A stretch of DNA of 50,270 nucleotides, from contig CALWJU010000029.1 in assembly GCA_944381105.1 (NCBI GenBank), positions 1 to 50,270 of the forward strand, read 5' to 3'. Source of the DNA: an uncultured Clostridia bacterium. Its GTDB lineage: Bacteria > Bacillota > Clostridia > Christensenellales > UBA1242. The notes under the pieces were generated by a model. The model was not told the origin of the DNA. It saw only the letters and a program-made list of their open reading frames with translations, and did not search any database. The position numbers and the translations under genes are program-made. Shown piece by piece: positions 1 to 8,867 of the stretch. Positions within the stretch are counted from its first letter, which is position 1. Every line of letters begins with the position of its first letter.

Positions 1-1
1 A

Positions 2-3000
2 GAGGAGATTGTTACAAAAGAGCCAGAGAACAATGAGCCTATAATTGAAGATTATATCCCTAGTGATATGCCTTATTATGATGAGGAAACTTCTGAAATT
101 TCTAACTCTCAAACCGAGCAAAGTGCAGATTATTCAAACGATTATAACGAAAACAGATACAATGTACATGTTGACGAGCAAACTCCTGAGGCTACTGATG
201 AGCAACCTGTTGAAAATGGCGATGAAAAACCTGAGCCTAGTTATGTCTATGTTGCTAGACCGATTGAGCCCGAGGGCGATAATAACGAAAATGCTGGCGA
301 CAAGGCAGAAGAACAACCAGAGACCGAAAGTGAGTCTCCTGCTCCACGAGATTATGAGCCTCGCTATGTTGCTAGACCGATTGAAGAGGTTGAAAGTGAT
401 AGGACTGCTGACGAAAATGTTGAAGAAGAGCATACAGGAAGCCATGAAGCGTCTGAGGATGAGGCTAGCAGTGATGAAACCACAACAGAAACGCCAATTG
501 AGCCTATAACAGATGAAAATTCCAGCGATGAGGCTGAAAGAGAGGAAAGTGAGCCTGCCAGCGAGACACCTAGGCCATCAAATAGTGGCGAGCAACCTAG
601 ACCGTCAGGCAGTGGCGAAACGCCGAGTTCCCCTGATGGCAGTGGCGATGCAGAAGGACAAGGAGAACCATCTGCAAATCCAAATCCGTCCGCAAATCCA
701 AATCCGACTAGAAGAACACCAGTTCAGCCTGTGCGAGAGCCAAGGCAACCGCAGAGAAATTTTGGTTCATATAGTCCAGAGGTAAACATTGCACAAGAGG
801 ACTTAAAGACCGAGCCTAGAACTGTTAAAGAAAGAAAAAATCCTTATATAGAGCGTAAAAAGGATATTTTAGCACACGCAAAAGAGGACAAAGAGTATCT
901 TAAACAAAAAAATGCTAGTTTTAAAAACAAACTTAAAACCTTTAACACTGTTATGGGCGATACCCTTGCAACTGGCGGGCTTTGGCTTTTAGTGGTATCA
1001 ATGATACCTGGAATTGGTCTTGCTACACTAATCCCTGGGCTTATTATAGGTGGTATCGGTCTTTTTCAGACTACCTTTGCAGACAAACTCGTCTTTGACC
1101 CATATAGAAAAAGGAGACGTAAACTCAAAGATTATGAAGAGGCACAAGTCGAAGAATTTGATGCACGAGACAAATTTATAGAGAATGAGAAAGAACTTGA
1201 CAAGTTATCCTTCGTCTCAAATGAAAAAATGAACGCACTTTGGGGACAATTTAGTGAGCAAGAAGGTGGCAATGGCTTTGCAAGAGACTTTGCTGAAATG
1301 TACAACGAAAATGGCGTTGGCTTTATCCGAGAAAATGAGTTATCTGGAATTAGTCAACTTTCATCTATTGCAAACCTTGAAACAAGAAAAGATATGACAA
1401 GCATGCTTGACAAAATTGCAACCGAGAGAAACGAACAAAACAGACAAAACCTTATAAATAATTTTGCAAACACCTATTTCCAAGACCTTGATAAAGATAA
1501 GAGAGAAAAAATTAACGAGATGTTTTCGTCTGAAAATAACGAGCAAATTAAGACATTTGCAAAAGCGTTAAAAGAGGCAAACGAGGCTCAGGCAAAGGAG
1601 AAAACTATTCTTATCGAGCAACGTGAGGCTATCAAAGGTGCTGACCTATATAGGTTACGTGCTCTTGCTGGTTCGACTAAATTTAACGAAAATCAAAGAT
1701 TCAATTTCTTTACTAGATATGGCAAGGATATTTTGACAAACACAATGCTCAATCAAAACTCCTCTTCTGAGGTTATGGATAAAATTTTAGAGCAAGTACC
1801 AGAAAACCAGAGAGACCAAGTAACTGAAATCTTGTACAAATCTTCAAAGCAACTTGAAGAGCAAAACAGAAATATCACCGATGAGGCAAAGGCTAATGTT
1901 GAAAGAGGAAAAGACCTTGAAAGGCTAAGGTCTTACTCTAAAATTGTTTCAGACATTGCACAAAATAGAACAGGGCTTGCTACTGTCAAAGATACAATTT
2001 CAGACACAGAGAAATACTTTAATGCCTACACCTATCACTACTATGACGGTGCGGTAAGAAATGTAGAACAAGAACTTGAAAATCTTAATCTAGCAAACAG
2101 TACCTCTCTATATACAAGTCCTAACGAAGAAAGTCTCCACAATGCAATTAATTCAAGTTTAAGCAAGTTTGATTCGTCGCTAAGCACAAATACAAATATT
2201 GCCAAAGATTTGGGAGATAGGCGAAAGAACATGTTCGCTTTCATCAAAGGTGCTGGTGTATATGAAGAGATTGCCGAGATTTATAGCGAAGGACAAGGCG
2301 GTATGCTTTCAGGTTCTTTACTGCCAAACCTTAACAGAAAAGAAAATGTCAATGAGCACACCATCTTCACACTTGCAGACAAGTTTATTAAGGAAAAAAT
2401 TACTACCCTGCTTGAAAATGAGTATGGCATTTCTCGCTCCGACCTAAAAGGAAAATCCTTAGAGGAGATTGTTAACACTAATGTCAACCTTTCTAACAAC
2501 AAGGTTTATATTAATTCACGAGAAGTTACAAAAGATGCTGATAAATTAAAAAATGCGGTTCATTATGTACAAGAAAAGAAATATTATGAACAGCAAAAAC
2601 AGGCAGACATATTTAACATCGTCGGAGAGGAAGTAGAAAATCAATTTAAATTTGTCTCTTATGACCAAAGCACAGGTCAATATAAAATCCAAAACTTAAA
2701 CAGAACCAGTGGCGAAAGTATAGTAGCCTATGACGGACAAAAACTATTGGGTTCGCTTTGCAAAAAGTATCCAAATTTCAAAAATTTACATCCGTCATTG
2801 CAACAAAGGTATATTAAGATTATACTTGGCAACAATGCAGAAAGAGAGTGGGCTAAGCAAAGAAAGAAACTAGATGAAGAAAGCGGAACATTCAATCAAA
2901 GTGAATACGAGACAAAAATTGCACTGCATGATAGACTAGACAAGGTTTGCGAGTATGCACTAAGTGGACATCTTTCAACCGCTTTCGATGAACTTTCTAT

Positions 3001-4738
3001 CAAAAACTGCTTTGGCAACATTCAAAATCCAAGTCTAGATGACATTCAAAAACAGGGACAAAGCCTTGCTAGGAAATACTCACATATTTCCTACCTTAAC
3101 AATATGATTGAAGCACTGCCTATTGACAGCAGTGAGAAAGTGGCAATAAAGCAAAGGGTTACAAGCGAGCATGATAGCAATGGTGCGGACATATCTTACA
3201 CCCTACTTAGCGAAATAAGTCCTTATCTTGAACAGATATCAATTGACGGTTACAATGCAAGAGACATAATTGGAAGATTTTCAACTCAAAATGAGGTTGA
3301 CAAGCAGGCCATTGAAAAACTAATTGAAAACAGGACTGCCCTTTATGACAAGCGCACTAAACTTAACCTTAGACAAGCAAGTTTTGACCTAGGCGAAAAA
3401 TTTGTAGACAGAGAGTACTCAGCTCGAAGAAAAGATGCTCTAAAAGGTAGACAGCCATATGCCGACTATATAGATTTCTTTACTGAAATTGGCTATGATG
3501 AGGAGAGCAGAACTTCAAGACTGTTCCCTGGAATTCAATTTAATAGCAAGAGCGCATTTGAAGAGAGGCTTGTTCAGGCTTTTAGTTCTACCAAAAATAA
3601 GAGAGAAGAGAGAAAACTTATTGACAGTTATGTAAATACCCTTGGCTACAAAGAAGAATTTAAGCAGGCTAAGGAAGATATAGCCTCAAAAGACCTACAA
3701 AGCGATGAAAACAGGCAATTTTTCAATTTATTAAAAGAAAATAAAGAGATAAGTCGTGCAAAAGAGAGATTTTTGACTAATATGGATACCTTTATCTCGC
3801 AAGGCAACTTCGATGTCTACAATAGAGAGCAAAAAGCCAACTTTAATAGACTTTTTGACTACCAAACTCTTGAAAAACTAGGTATGAAGAAAAAAGAACT
3901 GCTAGAATTTCTTTCAAACAAAGATTTATCAACACTCGACAAACGCAAATATTTGAACTATACCATATCTCAAATGAACAAGCGTCTTGACCGAGAGGAA
4001 AAGGCAAGGCTTGAAGATATCTCCAAATTTGGATATGCAAGAAATGGTATGACCACGCAAGACAGAGATATAAGAATGACTAGAAAAGAGGCGATAAATT
4101 ATGCTAGCAAGGTGGCGGAATTTGAAGATAAGACAAAGGCAATCATTGACTACTTGAAAAAACACCCTGACTACTTATATGGGCAGGAACTTGTAAACGC
4201 CTTTGTTCTAGGCTATGACGATTTCTTTGATAGTCATCCAGAATTTGACAGACAAGGTCTTAAATTTGGCAATCTTGACAAGGCATTAAATGAAGATCTT
4301 GGCACTAAGATGTATAAATTGATTGACCTTACAAAAGATTACAGTATTGATGGGCTGTCTGCTAAAAAAGCCGAAAAAGTCAAAGCAAAGGCTAGAAAAA
4401 CAAACAGCAAAGTTCTTGAAAAACTCGTGGAAAGAACAGACGAAGAGGTTAAGAGATTAAAAGAAAATAAAACTGCTTTGTTTGATAAATTAGATAATAA
4501 AATTTCTAATAAAACTCCTAACGAGAAAGCAGAGATGAAAGATTTGTCTGAGCAAAAGTCTGCAACTATATTTACTAAACTTAGAACTCTTTCTAGATCG
4601 TTTGAAAAACGTCATGAAGTGGCAAGTGCGTCAATTGCAGAAAGACAACGTCAGGAACAAGAAAGGCAGAGACATGAACAGGCAAGGCAAAGGCTTGCCT
4701 CTGAGGCAGGAGAGAATTCTAGTGTGGAGCGTGAATAA
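2..4738 (+). CDS. Giant protein of unknown function (5' end outside window)
   Basis: I do not recognise this gene. The frame is open from the first bases of the window, so the real start probably lies upstream; the first in-window ATG is at 68 and would give 1556 aa. Counting from that Met, residues 1-270 are acidic, low-complexity and rich in Glu, Pro and Ser. They contain two copies of a YVARPIE motif and short NPNPSA-type repeats. Residues about 300-337 form a Gly-rich hydrophobic stretch that could be one or two membrane segments. The remaining 1200 residues are charged, mostly helical-looking and without Cys-rich or enzyme motifs, ending in an Arg/Gln-rich coiled-coil-like tail. A membrane-anchored structural or surface-associated role is inference. 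A strong hairpin terminator follows the TAA. Confidence 0.75.
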   Translation, partial: EEIVTKEPENNEPIIEDYIPSDMPYYDEETSEISNSQTEQSADYSNDYNENRYNVHVDEQTPEATDEQPVENGDEKPEPSYVYVARPIEPEGDNNENAGDKAEEQPETESESPAPRDYEPRYVARPIEEVESDRTADENVEEEHTGSHEASEDEASSDETTTETPIEPITDENSSDEAEREESEPASETPRPSNSGEQPRPSGSGETPSSPDGSGDAEGQGEPSANPNPSANPNPTRRTPVQPVREPRQPQRNFGSYSPEVNIAQEDLKTEPRTVKERKNPYIERKKDILAHAKEDKEYLKQKNASFKNKLKTFNTVMGDTLATGGLWLLVVSMIPGIGLATLIPGLIIGGIGLFQTTFADKLVFDPYRKRRRKLKDYEEAQVEEFDARDKFIENEKELDKLSFVSNEKMNALWGQFSEQEGGNGFARDFAEMYNENGVGFIRENELSGISQLSSIANLETRKDMTSMLDKIATERNEQNRQNLINNFANTYFQDLDKDKREKINEMFSSENNEQIKTFAKALKEANEAQAKEKTILIEQREAIKGADLYRLRALAGSTKFNENQRFNFFTRYGKDILTNTMLNQNSSSEVMDKILEQVPENQRDQVTEILYKSSKQLEEQNRNITDEAKANVERGKDLERLRSYSKIVSDIAQNRTGLATVKDTISDTEKYFNAYTYHYYDGAVRNVEQELENLNLANSTSLYTSPNEESLHNAINSSLSKFDSSLSTNTNIAKDLGDRRKNMFAFIKGAGVYEEIAEIYSEGQGGMLSGSLLPNLNRKENVNEHTIFTLADKFIKEKITTLLENEYGISRSDLKGKSLEEIVNTNVNLSNNKVYINSREVTKDADKLKNAVHYVQEKKYYEQQKQADIFNIVGEEVENQFKFVSYDQSTGQYKIQNLNRTSGESIVAYDGQKLLGSLCKKYPNFKNLHPSLQQRYIKIILGNNAEREWAKQRKKLDEESGTFNQSEYETKIALHDRLDKVCEYALSGHLSTAFDELSIKNCFGNIQNPSLDDIQKQGQSLARKYSHISYLNNMIEALPIDSSEKVAIKQRVTSEHDSNGADISYTLLSEISPYLEQISIDGYNARDIIGRFSTQNEVDKQAIEKLIENRTALYDKRTKLNLRQASFDLGEKFVDREYSARRKDALKGRQPYADYIDFFTEIGYDEESRTSRLFPGIQFNSKSAFEERLVQAFSSTKNKREERKLIDSYVNTLGYKEEFKQAKEDIASKDLQSDENRQFFNLLKENKEISRAKERFLTNMDTFISQGNFDVYNREQKANFNRLFDYQTLEKLGMKKKELLEFLSNKDLSTLDKRKYLNYTISQMNKRLDREEKARLEDISKFGYARNGMTTQDRDIRMTRKEAINYASKVAEFEDKTKAIIDYLKKHPDYLYGQELVNAFVLGYDDFFDSHPEFDRQGLKFGNLDKALNEDLGTKMYKLIDLTKDYSIDGLSAKKAEKVKAKARKTNSKVLEKLVERTDEEVKRLKENKTALFDKLDNKISNKTPNEKAEMKDLSEQKSATIFTKLRTLSRSFEKRHEVASASIAERQRQEQERQRHEQARQRLASEAGENSSVERE

Positions 4739-4758
4739 CTGTTTTTAACACTAAAAAG

Positions 4759-4797
4759 CGAGGATAAGTAACCTATTTATTACACTCCTCGTTTTTT
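4759..4797 (+). terminator. Intrinsic terminator after giant gene
   Basis: CGAGGA at 4759-4764 pairs with TCCTCG at 4786-4791, with further partial pairing of the AT-rich inner arms, and is followed directly by six T. It begins 21 bases after the stop codon of the preceding gene. Confidence 0.8.
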
Positions 4798-4799
4798 AT

Positions 4800-5160
4800 A
4801 TAACCTTACTTTTTGTCTACCTCATATTGTTATAATTTTTTTGCTTGTTTCTACTCCCTATTGTTATTTATATATGCCTACTCTACTACCTATTTTATCT
4901 ATATTCGCATGCTCTGCCCTCTATTTTATCTATTCCACACCCTATTTTATCTACACATGTCTGCTGAGTCCTCTATTGTCATCTATGTCTGTTTTGCCTA
5001 TTTGTATGCTCTGTCTTCTACTTTATCTGTACTTGCCTCACTGTCTTTAATTTTTACTTGCACATATATCTTATTTTTATCTTTAACATATTATTTATCT
5101 ATCAATATGGATTTCTTTTATTTTTAAACTAATTAACAATTAATTTTATAGTAATTTTCT
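4800..5160. other. T-rich, purine-poor intergenic tract with degenerate repeats
   Basis: About 360 bases have a strong pyrimidine bias on the + strand. The 12-mer CTATTTTATCTA recurs at 4890-4901, 4921-4932 and 4942-4953, with a diverged copy near 5018-5030. The tract is open in two frames, giving Tyr/Leu/Ser-rich hydrophobic peptides, but there is no ribosome binding site and the peptides look like a by-product of base composition. I treat it as non-coding. Confidence 0.5.
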
Positions 5161-5179
5161 ATAATTTTTTTTGCATGAC

Positions 5180-5208
5180 TTTACTAAGTGAACAAAAAAT
5201 GCTATACT
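5180..5208 (+). promoter_or_regulatory. Promoter of ychF
   Basis: TTTACT at 5180-5185 and TATACT at 5203-5208 are separated by 17 bases. This predicts a start near 5215 and a leader of about 38 nt before the ATG at 5253. Confidence 0.55.
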
Positions 5209-5252
5209 ATTGTAGTCAAAAACAAAAATTTTATATTTTAAAAGGAAAAATT

Positions 5253-6347
5253 ATGAAAATCGGTGTTGTTGGGCTGCCAAATGTCGGCAAAAGTACTTTA
5301 TTTAATGCGATAACCAATGCTGGGGCAGAGAGTGCAAACTATCCTTTCTGCACTATTGAGCCAAACGTTGGCATTGTTGATGTGCCTGACGAGAGACTTG
5401 AAATCTTAGGCAAACTTTATAATACTAAGAAAATTACTCATGCCTCGATTGAATTTGTTGATATCGCTGGGCTTGTCGCTGGTGCAAGCAAGGGCGAGGG
5501 ACTTGGAAACAAGTTTTTAAGTCATATTCGTGAGGTTGACGCTATCATTCACGTGGTAAGGTGCTTTGAAAATGAAAAAATTATCCATGTCAATGGCTCT
5601 ATTGAACCTCTGCGTGATATTGAGATTATCAACCTTGAACTTGCCCTCTCCGATCTTGAACAAATAACTAAACTATATGAGAAAAATGCAAAACTTGTCA
5701 AGACAGGCGACAAGAGTTTAAAGACGACGGTTGAACTTTTAGAGAGAATTAAAACCGCTCTTGAAGAAAACAAGCCTGCACGAAGTGTGAAAATTGAGGG
5801 CGAGGAAGAAGAGAAAATAATGAAAAATTTGGGGCTTTTGACCGCTAAGCCTGTCATTTATGTCGCTAATATCAGTGAGGACGATATAGGCAAAGAGGAC
5901 AACAAGTTTGTCAAAGAGGTAAAAGATTTTGCCGATAAAGACCATGCAAAAGTTATATCACTTTCCGCTAAAATTGAGGAAGAACTTGCAGGGCTTGAAA
6001 AAGAGGAGCAAGCAGTCTTTAAGGAAGAACTCGGTATAAAAGAGAGCGGTCTTGAAAAACTTGTCAAGGCAAGTTATGACCTGCTCGGTCTTATGTCATT
6101 CTTAACCGCTGGCGAAAAAGAGGTGCGTGCGTGGACTATCAAAAAGGGAACAAAAGCACCACAGGCGGCAGGTAAAATTCACACCGATTTTGAGAAGGGC
6201 TTTATTAAGGCTGAGGTTGTCTCCTATGGTGATTTAGTTGAGGCTGGCTCTTTTGTTAAAGCAAAGGAAAAAGGTAAGGTTAGACTTGAAGGCAAGGACT
6301 ATGTCGTGCAAGACGGAGATGTCATGCTGTTTAGATTTAATGTGTAA
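5253..6347 (+). CDS. ychF: Obg-like ATPase YchF (OLA1 family)
   Basis: 364 aa, the usual YchF length. It is a cytoplasmic P-loop NTPase of the OLA1/YchF family, which prefers ATP to GTP and associates with ribosomes. Visible motifs are the G1 loop GLPNVGKST at residues 7-15, the G3 motif DIAGLV at 70-75, and NISE at 206-209 in place of the usual NKxD; this G4 change is the family hallmark. The C-terminal part, about residue 280 on, fits the TGS domain. The frame is open 26 codons further upstream, but ATG 5253 is chosen because AAAGGA lies just upstream and the product then begins exactly at the G1 strand. mrnC follows after 20 bases, probably in the same transcript. Confidence 0.97.
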   Translation: MKIGVVGLPNVGKSTLFNAITNAGAESANYPFCTIEPNVGIVDVPDERLEILGKLYNTKKITHASIEFVDIAGLVAGASKGEGLGNKFLSHIREVDAIIHVVRCFENEKIIHVNGSIEPLRDIEIINLELALSDLEQITKLYEKNAKLVKTGDKSLKTTVELLERIKTALEENKPARSVKIEGEEEEKIMKNLGLLTAKPVIYVANISEDDIGKEDNKFVKEVKDFADKDHAKVISLSAKIEEELAGLEKEEQAVFKEELGIKESGLEKLVKASYDLLGLMSFLTAGEKEVRAWTIKKGTKAPQAAGKIHTDFEKGFIKAEVVSYGDLVEAGSFVKAKEKGKVRLEGKDYVVQDGDVMLFRFNV

Positions 6348-6367
6348 AATCACTAAGCAGGTGGTCT

Positions 6368-6808
6368 ATGGAAAATATTAAAAATATAGAAAGTAGTGAG
6401 CAGAATATTTCAATTGCATTTGGAAAAAATGCTCTTTTAGAAGAAATCTTAAAAACCAATCTTCTTCCACTTGCCTTTATTGGCGACAGCGTGCATACTT
6501 TATTTGTAAGAGAATTTGTTTTGCACTCCTCCCCTCTCAAAATGGAAAATTATCACTCGTTTGCATCAAAATTTTGTAAAGCCTCCTCGCAAGCAAAAGT
6601 CTTAAAAGAAATTATGCCATTGCTAAGCGAGGAAGAGAGTGAAATTGTAAGGCGTGGAAGAAACGCAAAACCTAAACATCACGCAAAGAATGCAACCTCA
6701 TCTGACTATTCCTATGCGACTGCTTTTGAGGTGCTTGTAGGTTATTTATACCTTAAAGGCGACAAAGATAGGCTTGACAGAATTTTAAAATTATCGGTTG
6801 AAATTTAA
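6368..6808 (+). CDS. mrnC: Mini-ribonuclease III
   Basis: 146 aa, close to known Mini-III proteins. It is an RNase III catalytic domain without a double-strand RNA-binding domain; in Bacillus it matures 23S rRNA. The first signature is LPLAFIGDSVHTLFVRE with the catalytic Asp at 40. The second is a basic stretch RRGRNAKPKHHAKNA (residues 96-110) leading to ATAFEVLVGYLYL with the catalytic Glu at 121. An AGGTGG-type ribosome binding site precedes ATG 6368. The order mrnC, rlmB, sigH downstream matches the conserved Bacillota arrangement and supports the call. cysS, often next to mrnC, is not here. Confidence 0.93.
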   Translation: MENIKNIESSEQNISIAFGKNALLEEILKTNLLPLAFIGDSVHTLFVREFVLHSSPLKMENYHSFASKFCKASSQAKVLKEIMPLLSEEESEIVRRGRNAKPKHHAKNATSSDYSYATAFEVLVGYLYLKGDKDRLDRILKLSVEI

Positions 6809-7028
6809 TTTTTATTATTTAAAAAATTATTTAAAAAAATTATTATATAAAAAATCATTAATAAATTTTTGTTTTTGAAAGAAAATTATTTATTAAATAA
6901 GAATTTTAATATTTTTAAATTAGTTTTTATTTATTTTTGTTATTTATTTTTGATAAAAATTATATATTTTTAAAATAAGTTTAAAAATAAATTAAGTAAA
7001 AAATTGTGAAATAAAAGTAAAAAATAAA
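6809..7028. other. Extremely AT-rich intergenic stretch
   Basis: Nearly only A and T, with long runs of T-A mixtures. I see no ORF, promoter or clear hairpin that stands above the composition. It lies between mrnC and a bidirectional terminator-like hairpin. Confidence 0.5.
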
Positions 7029-7065
7029 AATAACCTTAATTTTAAATCAATTAAGGCTATTTTTT
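7028..7065. terminator. Possible bidirectional terminator
   Basis: CCTTAATT at 7034-7041 pairs with AATTAAGG at 7049-7056 across a 7-base loop. The + strand side is followed by CTATTTTTTA and the minus strand side by an equally T-rich run. It could therefore end both the mrnC transcript and the small reverse ORF at 7174-7341. Confidence 0.6.
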
Positions 7066-7173
7066 ATTAATTTATTTGTTTTTTATTATTTTATTGATTT
7101 ATTGTTTGATTGTTTTGTTTTTACTATTAATTTATTGTTTTTAAATTTTATTTTTTATCTAATATTTATTATT

Positions 7174-7341
7174 TTATTCGTTCTCTGGGAAGCAGTCCTC
7201 GCAAATAAATTGATATTCATCTTCATGTGGCATATCTGGACTGAATGTATATTCTGTTATTACTCTTATCATATCACAATCGGTTTGAATTATTGGGTAA
7301 AAACAACAACTTTTAAAATTCTCCAAAAGAAATTGTCGCAT
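7174..7341 (-). CDS. Small reverse-strand ORF, 55 aa
   Basis: Reading the minus strand gives a 55-codon ORF from ATG 7341 to TAA 7174. The protein is acidic (about ten Asp/Glu in the last 26 residues), has mixed composition unlike the AT-rich surroundings, and carries Cys at 12, 13, 22, 47 and 50, including a CEDC motif. I do not recognise a family. No ribosome binding site is visible; an in-frame TTG lies three codons upstream. GC content rises locally over the ORF and a terminator-like hairpin sits beyond its stop. It sits between mrnC and rlmB, which are adjacent in many Bacillota, so it may be an inserted gene or a degraded remnant. Confidence 0.45.
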   Translation of the reverse strand: MRQFLLENFKSCCFYPIIQTDCDMIRVITEYTFSPDMPHEDEYQFICEDCFPENE

Positions 7342-7355
7342 ATTGAGCAAATATC

Positions 7356-7384
7356 TTGTGTTTTTTAAAGAATTGTGCTAAACT
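7356..7384 (+). promoter_or_regulatory. Promoter of rlmB-sigH
   Basis: TTGTGT at 7356-7361 and TAAACT at 7379-7384 with a 17-base spacer; TGC directly before the -10 makes it an extended -10 element. It predicts a short leader before ATG 7405. Confidence 0.5.
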
Positions 7385-7404
7385 CTTTTGCATGAGGAAA
7401 AGTT

Positions 7405-8145
7405 ATGTACATTGAAGGAAAAAATGCAATAAGACAGGCGCTTGACAGCAATATAACTATCAACAAAATCATGGTAGACAAAAAATATCAAGGTCGAAAG
7501 GATGAGATTATTAATCTTGCCGTCCAGCACAAGATTAAGTTTGAGTTTGTGCCAAAAGTGGTACTTGATAAAAAATCTAAAACAGGACATCATCAGGGAT
7601 ACATTGCAGAGAGTGTTGATTTTAATTACTGCGAGGTAAGTGATATTTTAGAAAAGGCAAAGTCGCTAGGACAAAAGCCGTTTATTGTACTTCTTGATGG
7701 TATCGAGGACCCACACAATTTTGGTGCAATCATCCGCTCATGCGAGTGTGGTGGTGTCCATGGGATAATAATTCCTAAAAATCGTGCGGTGCAAGTCAAT
7801 GAGACTGTCATTCGAACAAGTGCTGGGGCTATTACCAATATGCTTATAGCAAAGGTCTCCAACCTCAAAGACGAAATTAACTATTTAAAAGAAAATGGTG
7901 TCTTTGTTTACGCTTGTGAGGCTGGCGGAGATATTGTCTATGATAAAGATTTTAAAGAAGGCGTTGCTATCATTATCGGCTCAGAGGGCTTTGGTGTGAA
8001 AAAATCAATAATATCCTATTGCGACGGAGTAATTGCTCTTCCGCTTATGGGAAAGGTAAATTCTCTTAACGCCTCGGTGGCATGCGGTGTCATGGTCTTT
8101 GAGATTTTAAGGCAAAGGAGGAAAAATGAGCGAAACACATGCTAG
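7405..8145 (+). CDS. rlmB: TrmH/SpoU-family 2'-O-ribose methyltransferase (RlmB-like)
   Basis: 246 aa. A SAM-dependent SPOUT methyltransferase that methylates a ribose 2'-OH, in the RlmB family G2251 of 23S rRNA. The N-terminal substrate-binding domain starts with YIEGKNAIRQAL. The three SPOUT motifs follow: EDPHNFGAIIRS near residue 98, IIGSEGFGV near 192 and LPLMGKVNSLNASVACGV near 213. GAGG lies just before ATG 7405. The gene overlaps the next ORF by 20 bases, so the two are likely translationally coupled. Substrate assignment rests on family and on the mrnC-rlmB-sigH gene order; another rRNA or tRNA target is possible. Confidence 0.92.
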   Translation: MYIEGKNAIRQALDSNITINKIMVDKKYQGRKDEIINLAVQHKIKFEFVPKVVLDKKSKTGHHQGYIAESVDFNYCEVSDILEKAKSLGQKPFIVLLDGIEDPHNFGAIIRSCECGGVHGIIIPKNRAVQVNETVIRTSAGAITNMLIAKVSNLKDEINYLKENGVFVYACEAGGDIVYDKDFKEGVAIIIGSEGFGVKKSIISYCDGVIALPLMGKVNSLNASVACGVMVFEILRQRRKNERNTC

Positions 8146-8734
8146 TAGCGATGAAGAACTTGCCCTGCTTGCCCAAGGTGGCAACGAGAAAGCCCTCAAC
8201 GACCTACTTAAAAAGTACAAATCACTAGTAAATCAAATTGCAAGAAGTTATTTTCTAACTGGCGGAGACATTGAGGATATTGTTCAAGAGGGTATGATAG
8301 GCTTGTACAAAGCCATAATGCACTACAAGTCAAGCAAAACTGCCTCTTTCAAAACCTTTGCAAGCACGTGCATCAAAAATCAAGTTCAAAGTGCTGTACG
8401 AGTGGCAAGTTCTGAAAAGAACAAAATTCTTTCAACCGCACTGCCTATCATTGACCAACTTAACAGTGATGAAGAGGACGAAAAAGAAATAATTTTCCCT
8501 TCCGACCTCCCCTCTCCTGATGAGCAGTTGATTGAAAAGGAGAGAATGAATGAAATAGTTGACAAGATTAAAAAATCACTATCCTCAATGGAACTTAAAG
8601 TGCTAAACCTATATTTAAAAGGATATAGTTATAACGAAATATCCAAGATAAGCAATCTTAGCAAAAAGAGTATAGACAACGCACTATCTCGAATAAAAAA
8701 TAAACTATCGTTTTTAAAATATGAGATTAAATAA
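8126..8734 (+). CDS. sigH: RNA polymerase sigma-70 family factor, SigH type
   Basis: 202 aa, slightly shorter than Bacillus SigH. Region 2 is very clear: LVNQIARSYFLTGGDIEDI, then VQEGMIGLYKAI and ASFKTFASTCIKNQV, which are SigH-type -10 recognition and core-binding sequences. Region 4 near the C terminus (SMELKVLNLYLKGYSYNEIS) is a helix-turn-helix for -35 binding. AGGAGG at 8115-8120 sets the start at ATG 8126 inside the end of rlmB. In Bacillota SigH directs stationary-phase, competence or sporulation genes. No sporulation genes are in this window, so its regulon here is unknown. Confidence 0.88.
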   Translation: MSETHASSDEELALLAQGGNEKALNDLLKKYKSLVNQIARSYFLTGGDIEDIVQEGMIGLYKAIMHYKSSKTASFKTFASTCIKNQVQSAVRVASSEKNKILSTALPIIDQLNSDEEDEKEIIFPSDLPSPDEQLIEKERMNEIVDKIKKSLSSMELKVLNLYLKGYSYNEISKISNLSKKSIDNALSRIKNKLSFLKYEIK

Positions 8735-8867
8735 TAAAAAATAAATGTCAAAAGTAAATAAAAAAATTTTAATTTTTACTTTACTACTGCAATTATTTAT
8801 ATTAATATTAATAAGGTTCATTTCCTAACTAAACAATTTAAAAATATTCTACTTAAAGGGGTAAAAA

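Noticed and set aside
45..785. Basic, Leu/Met-rich ORFs inside the first gene
   Set aside because: They lie in other frames of the acidic repeat-rich coding region and are products of its codon pattern.
4813..5127. Open frames giving Tyr/Leu-rich hydrophobic peptides
   Set aside because: They arise from a T-rich tract, have no ribosome binding site, and two frames are open at once with similar low-complexity products.
7102..7368. Forward ORF opposite the small reverse ORF
   Set aside because: Its product is Phe/Ile-rich low complexity from AT-rich DNA, while the reverse reading has normal composition.
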